From: Blakeslea trispora
Lineage: Eukaryota > Mucoromycota > Mucoromycetes > Mucorales > Choanephoraceae
NCBI GenBank assembly: GCA_025331445.1
Contig: JAIWNE010000111.1
Coordinates: 48,551 to 112,550, forward strand
Direction: 5' to 3'
DNA length: 64,000 nt
The notes beneath the pieces are model-generated. The model was given only the letters and a program-made list of their open reading frames with translations, had not been told where the DNA came from and made no database searches. The translations under genes and the position numbers were made by a program. Of the stretch, positions 1 to 10,610 are shown piece by piece; the first letter of the stretch is position 1; every line of letters starts with the position of its first letter.

Positions 1-30
1 GTTGGTGAATCTTTCATTAAGAAAGGAAAT

Positions 31-540
31 CTAGCGTTCAGAGGTTGATGAGAAAAGGTTGGGTCTCAGATAGGAGTAGTTAAAATCCCCCGCAATGAGT
101 AGACGTTCAGAATCAACATCCAAGAAAGGGAGATTTAATGAATCCAAAAGGTGGTTGAAAAAGGTCTTTCGTTCCCGGCCAGAGGATGCAGGTGCATAAA
201 CTACCAGGAGAAAGAAAGGAGGAAAAAGATTATGAGGATTAGTAACCTTGGTAAGGATTACTTGGTCATCATCAGGGAGCAAATCGGGTGAGAACTGATA
301 TGAGGAGAAGGAAACGATACCACAGTTCGAAGTCCATAAAGATTGGTGAGCTTGGAACTGTGTATTGAGAACAGGGATAGTTGAAGGAGAGGCATGGCTT
401 TCTTGAGAGGCGAGGATGTCGAATTGTAAGGAACGTAGATATCGAATAAAATGAGATTGTTTAAGGGGATTGTTGGACTTCACCAAACTGTTACAGTTTG
501 ATGAGCCAGATTGGAGTAGTAAAGAGGACCTACTACTCAT
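31..540 (-). pseudogene. LINE ORF2 N-terminus, endonuclease/exonuclease/phosphatase domain
   Basis: ORF2 starts at an ATG at 540. The first 170 residues match the start of a LINE apurinic-like endonuclease: a QES-H motif (ASQESHAS, near residue 46) in the place of the usual QE-T-H metal-binding site, and GDFN (LLIAGDFNYSY, near residue 150) as the second catalytic block. In LINEs this domain nicks target DNA to prime reverse transcription. The frame meets a TAG at 28-30, immediately after the GDFN region and far too early for a LINE ORF2 (usually over 1000 residues). So this copy has a nonsense mutation, or the gene continues by a frameshift before the window. Called a pseudogene on that basis. 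Confidence 0.72.
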
Positions 541-893
541 AACGATTCATTTTTGTTGAGAGACTTCTCCTCAGCGGACGATGAGGGAGAAGGTGGTCTT
601 TGGGAATCTTCTAATAAGGAATCAAGATCGGGAATATCATCATCAGCCATAGCACAATCCTCCACATCCTGCTGAAGAGGAACGGCCGGTGAATTAGGTG
701 TCTCATTTTGTGGCTCTGTAGCCGAAACGTGTTTTGATTACCCGTCATGCGACAACATCGTGATGGAAGGCTCAGGTCCAGGTGATGCTTGGGTTGTATC
801 AACACTCGGTGTAAAAAGTGGGGTAGTATCTTTTGCAGGCATTGAGCCCAAAAGATTTTCTTGGGTCAAACTGGTGAAATTCAGGTTGTTCAA

Positions 894-1871
894 CTAAGAT
901 GAAGTAATACGGTCAGAAGTAGCTCCATTTCGTCTGCGCTTCGACCCGATAGCAGCGTGGGCTTGAGATAAATCAAAAACAAATTTATTCTGAGGCAATT
1001 CCTTGGCCTTGAGTTTTTTGTTCGCATTACCCCTAGGGCAATTAGCTGCGATGTGGCCACTCTCTCCACAATTCCAGCAGATCTGTTTTGCCTTCTTAAC
1101 TTCACAATCGGCAACAATATGGCCCTCACGATGACAGTATTTACAGTACTGAGGCATTTGTTTCGAGACTGCATAGAAATTGTCTTCTTGGGTGCCTCTC
1201 CAAGGTATAACATGTGTCAATGGTTTCAATTGACTGCTTTCCGTGGGGACATGAAGAACGGCATATCCGTTACACTCATAAGTCTTGGTCTCAGGGTCGA
1301 CTAACACACCCACATTCAGTATAGCCCCATAAGGGCTCAAGCTCTCACGCAAACCTTCGACCAGATCCTTCTCAACTAAGAATGGGAGGTTTTTAAGACG
1401 AACACTAATGACTCTCAAATTAGCTTCTAAAGCTAGGCAAGGTAATATCCTAACTCCGTCCCGTAGTAGGAGCTCCTTTTCCGAAAAGACTTTGACAGCC
1501 TGATCACCAGGTTGGAAGCTAACTTCTGCAAACTTCAGGTTGCCTGTTTGTTGAGGGCGCGCCCCGATACGTGAAGGATACTGATTAAGAAGAAGCCTGT
1601 AGAATTCGGCCTTGGTCTGCTTGCCACCAGTCATATCAATAAAGACGCTGTTGGCACCATGACCAGGGCGCCAGATGCTCGTTTTAATAATGGTGTCGCT
1701 TGGCAGCTTTTCAGAACTGCTGTTATCTTTTGGGCTGGTAAGAAGAGACTGTCGTATGTGTTTGTTCGCAACCTGCGACCAAGATTTAGCCGATGAGTGT
1801 TGTTGATGTTTAGTAGGAGGTGGGTCTAAGCCACCGTTTTTATTAAAATGATTTGTAAGTGGAAGAACCAT
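894..1871 (-). CDS. LINE ORF1 (Gag-like, CCHC zinc knuckles)
   Basis: A 325-codon frame from an ATG at 1871. The C-terminal third holds two consecutive zinc knuckles, CKYCHREGHIVADC and CWNCGESGHIAANC, of the C-x2-C-x4-H-x4-C type. A basic tail with KRRRN follows. The middle (about residues 140-200) has the spacing of an RNA-recognition-like fold as seen in LINE ORF1 proteins, though I cannot prove that. The known role of this family is binding the element's own RNA to form a ribonucleoprotein used for retrotransposition. It lies upstream of ORF2 at 540 with a 350-base gap. The frame has no internal stop, so it may still be translatable. Confidence 0.78.
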   Translation of the reverse strand: MVLPLTNHFNKNGGLDPPPTKHQQHSSAKSWSQVANKHIRQSLLTSPKDNSSSEKLPSDTIIKTSIWRPGHGANSVFIDMTGGKQTKAEFYRLLLNQYPSRIGARPQQTGNLKFAEVSFQPGDQAVKVFSEKELLLRDGVRILPCLALEANLRVISVRLKNLPFLVEKDLVEGLRESLSPYGAILNVGVLVDPETKTYECNGYAVLHVPTESSQLKPLTHVIPWRGTQEDNFYAVSKQMPQYCKYCHREGHIVADCEVKKAKQICWNCGESGHIAANCPRGNANKKLKAKELPQNKFVFDLSQAHAAIGSKRRRNGATSDRITSS

Positions 1872-1916
1872 GCCCTATAATTTTTTGAGATAATAGAGAC
1901 TTTTGGGAGAAAAATT

Positions 1917-2415
1917 TGTGGTGATTTCACCATATGATAGATAAAAGTAGATACTGAAAATGATATCAAATTAAAGAATCGCTTATTTAAAATACGATAT
2001 ACAACTCAAACTACTAGAAACTCAACATAATATAAAGAGTGAAAGCTAATATACACATAAGACAAAGTAAGCAGTAAATGCTTACTCAGAAGAAAAAGGA
2101 CAGAGAAAATTACACAAGTTCCAAATTAAGCCATCCCAGATTTAAAAGTCCTAATTCAACCGTATTCAGGAACGGTAAAAACACAGGACAATGGTAGAAC
2201 ACTGAAAGAAGACCTCAACCATCATATAAAGATTATTTCCCTTATATTTTATGAGAATAAGGATTAGTAAAATCCATTCATATTCGAGTAGACACAGACT
2301 TTAGAAATTGTATAAAAACCACTGTATTATTTAGTTTAGAAACATTATTCCACTTTCTAAGAATAAAGAGATTATCAAAGTACTTTATTGTCTTTCCTTT
2401 ATTCTTTCACACACA
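1917..2415 (-). repeat. LTR of the TGTGGTGATT family, inverted relative to 58527-59039
   Basis: This segment is the reverse complement of 58527-59039 over nearly its whole length, with scattered substitutions and small gaps. One end begins TGTGGTGATT. The other ends near CACACA after a diverged stretch. Both copies share a block reading as TTATCAAAGTACTT close to one end. No matching five-base target duplication is visible. It abuts the 5' side of the LINE ORF1. Confidence 0.7.
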
Positions 2416-4593
2416 AATATCTACAGGGTCTTTGGGCATATGATAAAAGCAGGAAACAATACATTATCAGAAAAACGGATATTCAAGACATACAAGTAAC
2501 AAGAGGTTAGACTTGATTAGAGTTGACACTATGCAATAGGTAGCCATAGGGGTGTATTACAGAATGAGCCGTAGAACCAAGGACTTTGTTTAGACTATAC
2601 TGTCAGTAGATTAGAAAATAATTCATTAAAAATAGGTATGTGTACAAACAAAAGAATGAAAACAAAAGTATAAAGCATTCAAAGGTGAAGCATAGGGCAG
2701 GCAGTATAAATAGCCATGACTTAAATAAATGGTCAATTGGCACAATGGATAGCTTGGCAATTGAGTGTTTCATATAGCAGCTGGCATTATTGGTCAAGGT
2801 ACCGAGAATAGTGGAATAAAATGGTAAAAAAAGAGAATTGAGACAGGTTCATTGGAAGCATGTTGGATCAAAAAAGTTGATCATTTGTGATGGATCGTTT
2901 AGGACGTTGAGAGAATAATTACAAAACATTCTCTGAAATGGTCTAGATAAAGCAAGTGCTGAAGCAAGTGCAAGACATAGTGTTCTGAAGAAAGAAAAGA
3001 ATGATTACTGATGAGAAAAGACAGAAGTTATTACTATAAAGACTACTTGCTAGATAATAAAGCCTACCTTTTTGTTGTTTTTGAAAAGAAGAAAGAAAAG
3101 AAAATGCGAAATAAAAAAAAAGTCTGTATATAATAGATAATACATGGTGATGGGAATAAAAAAAGCAATTAACCAACAATCCATGTTAAACTATGATTGA
3201 AAAGGAAAATGTCTTGAATTTGCATGAAATGATGGCAAGGCCTTCATACTGTATTATTTAACACTGGTTGGAATTGAACAGGAGAAATAGAAATGATCAT
3301 ATTCAGATTTAAGCACAGAATGAAGCAGACAATACACTTGAAATACTTAAGTCCTAGAGTACTAATTCAAGCAACGAAAACGGATCAAGAACACTAAGAA
3401 AAAAGTATCCAAGAGGGCCATCTAAAAAAGGATGAATATGCTAGAGATAATTGTGTTGACCAAAATATCAATTACATGATATACACAATAAGTCATATAC
3501 GCAACAAGGTATACATTTCGAGTGAAATCAAAGGCAATTTGAACTCGCAATGTCGACTTCCATCGTGATGCTGTTGCTGATCTCACATGTCAACAGGGAG
3601 TATGACTTGAAGAAACATTAGCTTTGCGCTATAGAAGATATTACGTACGAACAATAAACTTATATAACATCCCATATATTTTCCTTTGAAATGAAGGCAG
3701 CTTTTTGTAGAAACCTTGTTGAACCTTTGACAATCTGTTTACTCTCTTTGCTAATGTGTTCAAACGTCATGGCAAATGGAGATGAGGAGCTGTTCATCAG
3801 AATGCAATTGAGACCATGACAACTAGTCTCAACCACAATGATAAGAATAATCATGAAGACTTCTGTTAAAAAAAACTATCTTGAAACTGTCTTTACATTT
3901 TACAATAAATTCAAACATTTCGTTGTCACTTGTCAGCATTGTTTCACCTTGAACCAATGCACCCCATTTTCCTTTTTAATCACATTTATTTTGCATAAAT
4001 AATAAAATTATATCCCCACAATTTGGGCCCGTTGCAATCTAACGGGGGTCTCGTTTAGACGTTTTTGATTTTTTGGCTGTCTTCGACTAAACCGATTTTT
4101 AGCGGATTTTTACCCTCTTTTTCACCTTTTTTTGACAAGAAATTGACTTAGAAAAAAACAGCTTAGACACTTTTTTCCATTTATCACCTTCAAAATCTCA
4201 CTATACCCTCATTCAATGTCTCTAATCATGACGCAGCCAAAAAAACCGACACTTTCTTCATTCATTTAACATAAAACTACGCATAAAGCGAAAAGTGTTT
4301 GCATATACAAAGAAATGTATTTGTAATTACAAAAAACCGGGGATTCAAACGAACATCTTGCGCCGCCGTGTTCTTTAAATATCAGAAAATGAGCCAAAAT
4401 ATACAGCAAAATAAGCTCAAATTATCACCAACTCTGCCTAGAAGTGCTCTAATGATTATTAAATGAGAATATTACGTTTCTATATTGTTCTTTCTTGCTT
4501 TTAGTGCCAAATATCCCAACGTAAATGTAAACTGCTTCAGGGCTGAAATCTGATTGCTTAATTCATTCAAAGAACGAAGAGCGATGAATCTTT
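2416..4593. other. No gene recognised
   Basis: AT-rich sequence with short random open frames only (longest under 80 codons, low complexity). I see no domain motif, tRNA or clear repeat boundary. Several A-runs and T-runs occur between 3090 and 4150. Confidence 0.6.
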
Positions 4594-5543
4594 CACACCA
4601 GGCGAAAATTTTCGTGAAATATGGTAATTTTTCGTTTTCTAGCAACGTGATTGGATAATTCCCATTTTTTGTTCGTTTTTTTATATTTTTACTACAGAGA
4701 CACTAAAAGTATTATTTTAAGCTCAACTTTGGTAGCTTTGAGCTCTGTGATTGGATGAAGGATATCTTTCAATTTTTTTTTGCTAATTTTTCTAAGTAAA
4801 ATTTTTTTGTGAAGAGAAATTTACTAAGTAGATTGTGTCTCTAAGGGGTTTTTTTTATTAAAAGCAGCCATAAATGCTTGAGCTACTAAGTAGTGTTCTA
4901 CTTCCAAACTTGAACAAGTTTATTTGCAGGCCTTCAGCAAACGTAGTCAAGTGCGCGTCCAAGACACCCAGAGGAGTCAAAGAGTCAAGCCTGTAAACTT
5001 CACCAGCGTCTACACAGTTCAACACACCCTTATCAACTTCACTGGTAAGTGTGTACTTCTTTACTTGATGTTCATTTTCAACAACGCCAAAAAACAGTGG
5101 TTATCTTCAACACGCTTAAACACACCCGAGAAGCCTGGCTTGAGTTTGCCTGTAATCAAGTCGCGTACTGGTTCATTAAGATCACGAGCACCAAACAATT
5201 TGTCGAAAAACGTCGTATCATTGCGGTTTACAAACTCTTCTATTGTCTTGCCGTATCTGACCCTTTGGCGCCTTCTGTTCGACCAAGAACCACCATTTAT
5301 GATATGCTTCAATGTTTCTTGCTTGGCAAACCTTGCTGCTACATCTTTTGAAGGTGGGTGTCGGTTGGTATGAAACAACTGTTCACGAATGAACTTGTTG
5401 TACATCTCTCCTTTTTCAGTTTCGTACTGGAGAGCACAGCCAAAACGAACGATATCTTCACTCAAATGACTTAGGTAATGGACCTTTGGTCGAGTGGAGA
5501 AAGGATGCTTGTTCTCAGACTGAACATCATATTCATATAGTGC

Positions 5544-6039
5544 TGTGGAAAATAGGAGTATACAGAACAAAAGACAAGTGAGTACTTTGATAATCCTTTT
5601 ATTCTGTTAAAGAGAGATGATTTTCTATCTAGTAAAATTACAATGGATATTTATACAAAATGATTTGAGGTTGGTTTATCCGAGTATTTAAACTGAGAGT
5701 AGATATAATAGTTGATGAGTAAGTCTTTAGAACTCGCTTTGGTTATAATAATGGTTATTGTTATTGATGTCTGACTAGTTTGGAAGTACTGGACTCACTT
5801 GATTGGATCAATCAGGAAATTGATCTCAGCTGTCATTTATAATTTCGTATGTAATTTATCTGAGTCGTATTCAGTTTGAGTCTGAATACTTCTACTACAT
5901 TTCAGGGTGAGTCCCTTAGTCTTTTCTTAACTAAGTAATAATTCTCTTTCCGCGATTGCAGTTCTTTTAATAGACTACTTCTTTAGTAATGACAATCTTT
6001 TTATAGATTGCTTATATCAAATATGTTGCAATCACCACA
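5544..6039 (+). repeat. Solo LTR (496 bases) inside transposase no. 1
   Basis: Begins TGTGGAAAAT and ends ATCACCACA, so it has the TG...CA form. Flanks are AGTGC (5539-5543) and AGTGA (6040-6044), a five-base target duplication with one difference. Excision with one duplicate joins ELTRS directly to LYEYDVQ in frame. It shares the block AGTACTTTGATAATC and the CACCACA end with the LTRs at 1917 and 58527, so it belongs to a related family. Confidence 0.85.
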
Positions 6040-6155
6040 AGTGACCTAGTCAGTTCTTGTGCCGCTTGATCGACAGCCAATGCATACTCCTCCAGGTTTT
6101 ACTTGACTTCTCGTACAAAGACAAGTGAGCAGAGCTTAGCCGCAGCTAGGAATCG

Positions 6156-6300
6156 CAGTCGGGTCGAGTCAACTCGACTTAAAACCCGTCGGGTCAAAAA
6201 ACCGACTCGACTCGACCTTGTTTTTCTAAGCATATAACCCACTCGTAACCGACTCGACCTAACCGAATGACCCGTCAGGTTCGTGTAACTCGGGTCAGCT
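6156..6300. repeat. hAT subterminal motif cluster, left
   Basis: Within about 150 bases of the left end, CGACTCGA-like and CCCGTCGGGT-like motifs recur in both orientations (for example GTCGGGTCGAGTC, AACTCGACTT, ACCCGTCGGGTC, CGACTCGACTCGACC). Clusters like this in hAT elements are transposase binding sites; the role here is inferred from position and from the matching cluster at the other end. Confidence 0.65.
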
Positions 6301-6519
6301 TCAAATAAGGAAGTGTTTACTTAGGATTTTTTTCAAGTTTGACATGAGCATGTTAAGTAAATTTTTAAATGTGTTATAAATTTATTAAGTAAGATTAAAA
6401 TAAAATAAATGCAAAAGAAAATTAAGAATCAAATTACTAAAAAAAAAGGAATAACAAATGTGAACATAGTATATAGGAAAGACAATTGTGTATGTGATTT
6501 GCAAAAAAGAAAAAAAAAA

Positions 6520-9332
6520 CTAGATCTTGCGCAGGTGTTGTATATCTTGAGACCAGTAACTTGACAGGACTAATGTCTTAGTTGTTTTTGCCCCAAGCTT
6601 AGCTCTTGCAATGGTAGTGATGCGCTTCGCTCGGGAGAAAAGGCGCTCACAAGGCGTTGATGTGGCTGGTATAGAGAGATATTTGTTTTGCCATTGCTGA
6701 CAGAGCAGGAAATTTTCCACCTTCAATTTTTGGTAACGAGTAGGTCTTCCAGATCTGCAAAATGTTTGAATCAAGATTGTCTAATTTTGTATGACTGTCA
6801 TTTGATGGCAATAAATCTTCTTCTATTTTTTCTTCGGTTTCTTCATTTTCATTTGTTTTTTCCCTTATATCTGTAAGAAAGCGTTGGACTTCAGCATCTG
6901 TCATATAGTCACTGACAGTCTCCTTTGCTTTACCTTTGGTATCAGCTGCAATTATTGATGAAGGTTCTTGTACAGGTCCCTCTTGCACATACTGGTCTAA
7001 TTCATCAACTGACAGCGCGTTTGCGAAAGACGTTTGAGCTATCTTTCGCATCATCGAGCCAAAGAGTTTTTTACTTTGTTGAGGAACTATGTCTGATTGT
7101 ATTTGTACTTGGTCTGCTCTGGAGCTGATACTGCTATCATTCTTAAAGTTTTTCAGCCATTCTTATTTGACTAAAAACTCACAGTGAGTGCCGAAATCGC
7201 CCCAACCACCATCGATATTCCACAGGCCAAACTTTACTGTTGGGTCCATTGCTGTTGCAATAGAATAGACGCTTGTATTGTCTGTATCAGTGTAATATTT
7301 GATCAGCTTCTTTCGTGCTTCAAAAGTACCGATCAATATTCTCTTTGTAAGGATATTGAAGTGTTCGATGTTTATTGCTGATTCTATTCGTTCAACAATA
7401 TCTTCAACTAGCAAAGGATGATTGGAGGCTGAAGGGTAATATTCTACTAATACACTGTTTAAATGATCAAGAAGTTCGTTGTACAACATGACAGCTTTGT
7501 TGACGGTAGGATATCTATAAGATTTAGAAGGGCTTGTTCAGCAATACATTCAGTAGCCTGATTGTTATATGCATTCATACCTTTGAGCGGACGCCCAGAG
7601 AGTAACTTGCTCAAAGGGGTCCAAAAGTTGAAAGATTTTTTCCAAGTAGGTTACCTCTTCGTCATTCAGTTCAAATTGGCTTATACTAGCGTTTTGAGGG
7701 GCTCTTGCACAGGTTCGGTTGTATGCGGCTTTCATCTTCAATCCAACGCCTATCATTTGTTTTGTTGAATTCCAACGAGCACGCACATCGACTACGAGTT
7801 TCTGATACTTAAGACCCAGAACGTCACAAGCTTCTTCATACAATCGACCTAAATTGTGTGAAGCTCTTCATAGATGACAAGTTAGCAAAAAGATAAACAG
7901 AAGAGAAGTATATATATAGTCACATACCTTATTTTGACGATGCCTTTTCTTAATTTGATGACAGGATTGGACAGAAAAGCATTGGATGAATCAGCATCAA
8001 TCGACTCTGCAACATTGTAGACACTGGTATCACTATTGGGGGCTTCAACTTTTAGCCCTTTGTTCAGCAGCTGTTGACAACTGAGATTGATGACATGACC
8101 AATGCAAGATATCCAGTTTTCTTGTCTATCGAATTTACCACTGTTCTGCTTGCTTATTTCATCCATCATTTTGCCCATGTTAGATCCATTGTCGGTAGTG
8201 ATGCAGAAGAGTTTCTTGTCAATTTGGAAGTCTTTTAGTACCTTCATGAAGACTTCAGCAAGATATTCACCTAATGATATCATGTTAACAAGAGTTTATG
8301 CATAAAATCTTCTAACGACTTACCAGTATTTTTGCTATTTAACTCCTCAAAGCCAATAACCACTTGTCTAGGCTCCCAGTTTAAATCAATGAAATGAGCA
8401 ATAACTCCAAGAAAATCCACTTGGGTTGTTGCGGTCCAAACATTACAGGTGAACGAAATGTGTTCTTGCAGAGACAAAAAGGCGACAATTTTTCTTTTGG
8501 TGTCATGATAGTATTGCTCAGTATCTTTTTTCAAAGTATTTGCTGACACCATTTGAACATCTTTTTCACTAGTAGTTTCTCTGCACATTCGCAACAAGGT
8601 TCGGAATTCTTTACTCTCAACAAAGGTAAATGGCAAGGAGTGTGCTACTGTCAACTCTACTACAGCTTTTCTAATATCATCTCTAGTAACCGAGTATCTG
8701 CCAAATACGCTTGCACCAGTGGATGTTGTAAGAAATCGTTTAATTGTATTGGGCTTGCTACCTTTAGTGGAAATTCGGCGTCCACTTTGGTCCCAAATTC
8801 GTTTTTCTAAAGACAGATGTAAGTAAAAGAGCACAGCCAGCAATTTCATCGATGTTTAACTCATACCTTCAGCTTCGTTCAAGTCATGAGCCTTCATCAT
8901 GTGTCTCTTCATATTACCAGTCGAAGAGTCTGGTGTAAAATAGGCAGCAGTACATGGAGAATTGTCTTTTTCAAGATCAACATTACAATAGATGTAATCT
9001 CCATAACGGAATGCATAGCCCAGTTCAATCATCCAGTTTGTCTTTTTGGCATCTGCAATCTTGACGCCAGGAGTAGGTCGGCAGTAGTTGCCCAAATCAG
9101 GTTCATTGGTAGATTGCTTTTTTTTTTTGCCTTGGCTTGCAGTGGTACTGCTAGAAACAATGGACAGCTCTTGAGTATCTGTCAAGAAGGAACCCAATGG
9201 TGAAGTTTGAGACAGGTTGTTTTGATTTCCAAGATCATAAGAGGTGGTAAGATAATCTTGCAGAGTGGCTGATAACAAGAAATCATCAGTAGAAGCAGAG
9301 TTAGTACCAAAAGAATTGTTGTTTGAGTTCAT
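6520..9332 (-). pseudogene. hAT transposase with four introns, one stop and one frameshift
   Basis: Starts at ATG 9332. Exon 1 (9332-8867) holds a BED-like zinc finger near residues 110-150 (YCNVDL...C...MKRHMMKAH). Introns with GT-AG ends are 8807-8866, 8271-8323, 7866-7927 and 7515-7580; splicing restores NSKNTGEYLAE, VKIRASHNLG and AQRYPTVNKAVMLYNELL. Later parts show TTDNGSNM, VDVRARWNST and the hAT C-terminal dimer signature YLSIPATSTPCERLFSRA. Two lesions are seen: an in-frame TAA at about 7163 (LVK*EWLKNF) and one extra A near 6689, which puts the C-terminal signature in another frame. Joined length is about 850 residues, long but normal for eukaryotic hAT proteins. The protein would bind the element ends and cut DNA; this copy is probably inactive. 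Confidence 0.9.
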
Positions 9333-10497
9333 AATAGAAAATTGAGATATATAAAACTATTGAGAGAGATATAAAGTGAAATAAAAAATCATTGTAAAAA
9401 GTACTCATCTCTTATACTTTTTCTTTCGGCTAACGACAAATACCTTTTTTGATTGAAAGACCATTGTATGAACAAGGTGTTGCTATTGTTAAAAGATTTC
9501 AAGGCATATATGATTGAAAAGGAAATTGATCTTTTTGTACTGATTGACAGCTAAAAAAAATAATAAAAAAACACAAATAGATTTAAAGGGGGTTTATTCC
9601 AATACAAGAGTAAAGTGAATCTTATCTAATCCTACTTCTAAATTATCTCTCTATTTATACTTTTCGAATGCTAGGATGATTTATAATATCTAGTTTGCTG
9701 TTGATCGTATATTAACATGATTTCTTCGATGTTGATATCCAGAATCTATGATAGTTCAAAGTACGCATCTAAGGTGTGGCGAGAATACTAACTTGAATAG
9801 CCTTTCGATGTCAGACTCGAAATTGGAAGCATAAAGAATAATTATTATTATATTGAAATAGAAGGATTTGATTGGTTGATTTAAGAATATAGGTATCTAT
9901 AGTTATGTAGTTCACTACACTTTTAAAAAACGGTGGCGACTCCAAAAATGGGAATTTAAGCAATTGTAAAGCTGAATATTAGAAAAGTAAATTTCTAAAT
10001 TTGAACTTTTTTCATACCTCTATTTAATCTATCAAGTTTACCTGTTTAACATTCGAGAGTCAAATTTAACACATTTGATGCAGCAGTAAGATTATTTGAA
10101 CTATGGGCATCTGCGAATTTTGTTCTTACATAATTAGCATTAGCATTTTCTTTTGCTACATTTGAGGTTCATAAAAACTGTCTGATAGTGGCTGACTTTA
10201 TATTTGAGCATTGATCACTCATCGCTTAAAAAGCAACTTTCCAAATAAGATTACAATTGCGATAAATCGAATAACCTTTACTCTTTTTCGTTGTAGGCCT
10301 GAGTTGCTAGATTTTGGGTAGTTCTACGTTTTATGAAGGTAGCATCGTCGTATTGTTGATATTGCAAGTAAATAATAAAAGAAAACCAATATGACCAAAA
10401 TGATAAATGTAATGTAAGAAAAGGAGTTTTTTTTATTGAAAGCAAAATTGAGCTCTATACTACTTCTACAGTAACACCAAAGCAAACCCTAATACCT

Positions 10498-10610
10498 TAA
10501 CCCGTCGGGTACCCGACGGGTGACTCGACTCGTAACTCGACTCGACTTTAGATTTTTGTCAAACCCGACTTTTGTAAGTCGAGTCAAACCCAACCCGTAC
10601 CCGACAGATT
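10498..10610. repeat. hAT subterminal motif cluster, right
   Basis: Mirror of the left cluster: ACCCGTCGGGTACCCGACGG, GACTCGACTCG, AACTCGACTCGACTT and GTCGAGTC lie in the last 120 bases before the right inverted repeat. Same motifs and opposite end support a transposase-binding function. Confidence 0.65.

Larger units (their letters stand above)
1..1916 (-). mobile_element. LINE (non-LTR retrotransposon), truncated by the window edge
   Basis: On the minus strand an ORF1 with CCHC knuckles is followed downstream by an ORF2 that opens with an AP-like endonuclease, the gene order of L1-type LINEs. The reverse transcriptase part of ORF2 would lie before base 1. The 5' side is abutted by an LTR at 1917. 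The interval 541-893 between the ORFs has no convincing reading frame. Mucoralean fungi are known to carry L1-like LINEs concentrated around centromeres, but whether this copy belongs to that group cannot be told from this fragment. Confidence 0.8.

Noticed and set aside
4924..5373. 149-codon plus-strand frame
   Set aside because: It is antisense to the conserved C-terminal block of transposase no. 1, which carries the real homology.
7163..7215. Extra intron in the hAT gene to remove the TAA at 7163
   Set aside because: The available GT and AG sites do not restore the frame, whereas reading straight through the stop does; a nonsense mutation is the simpler account.
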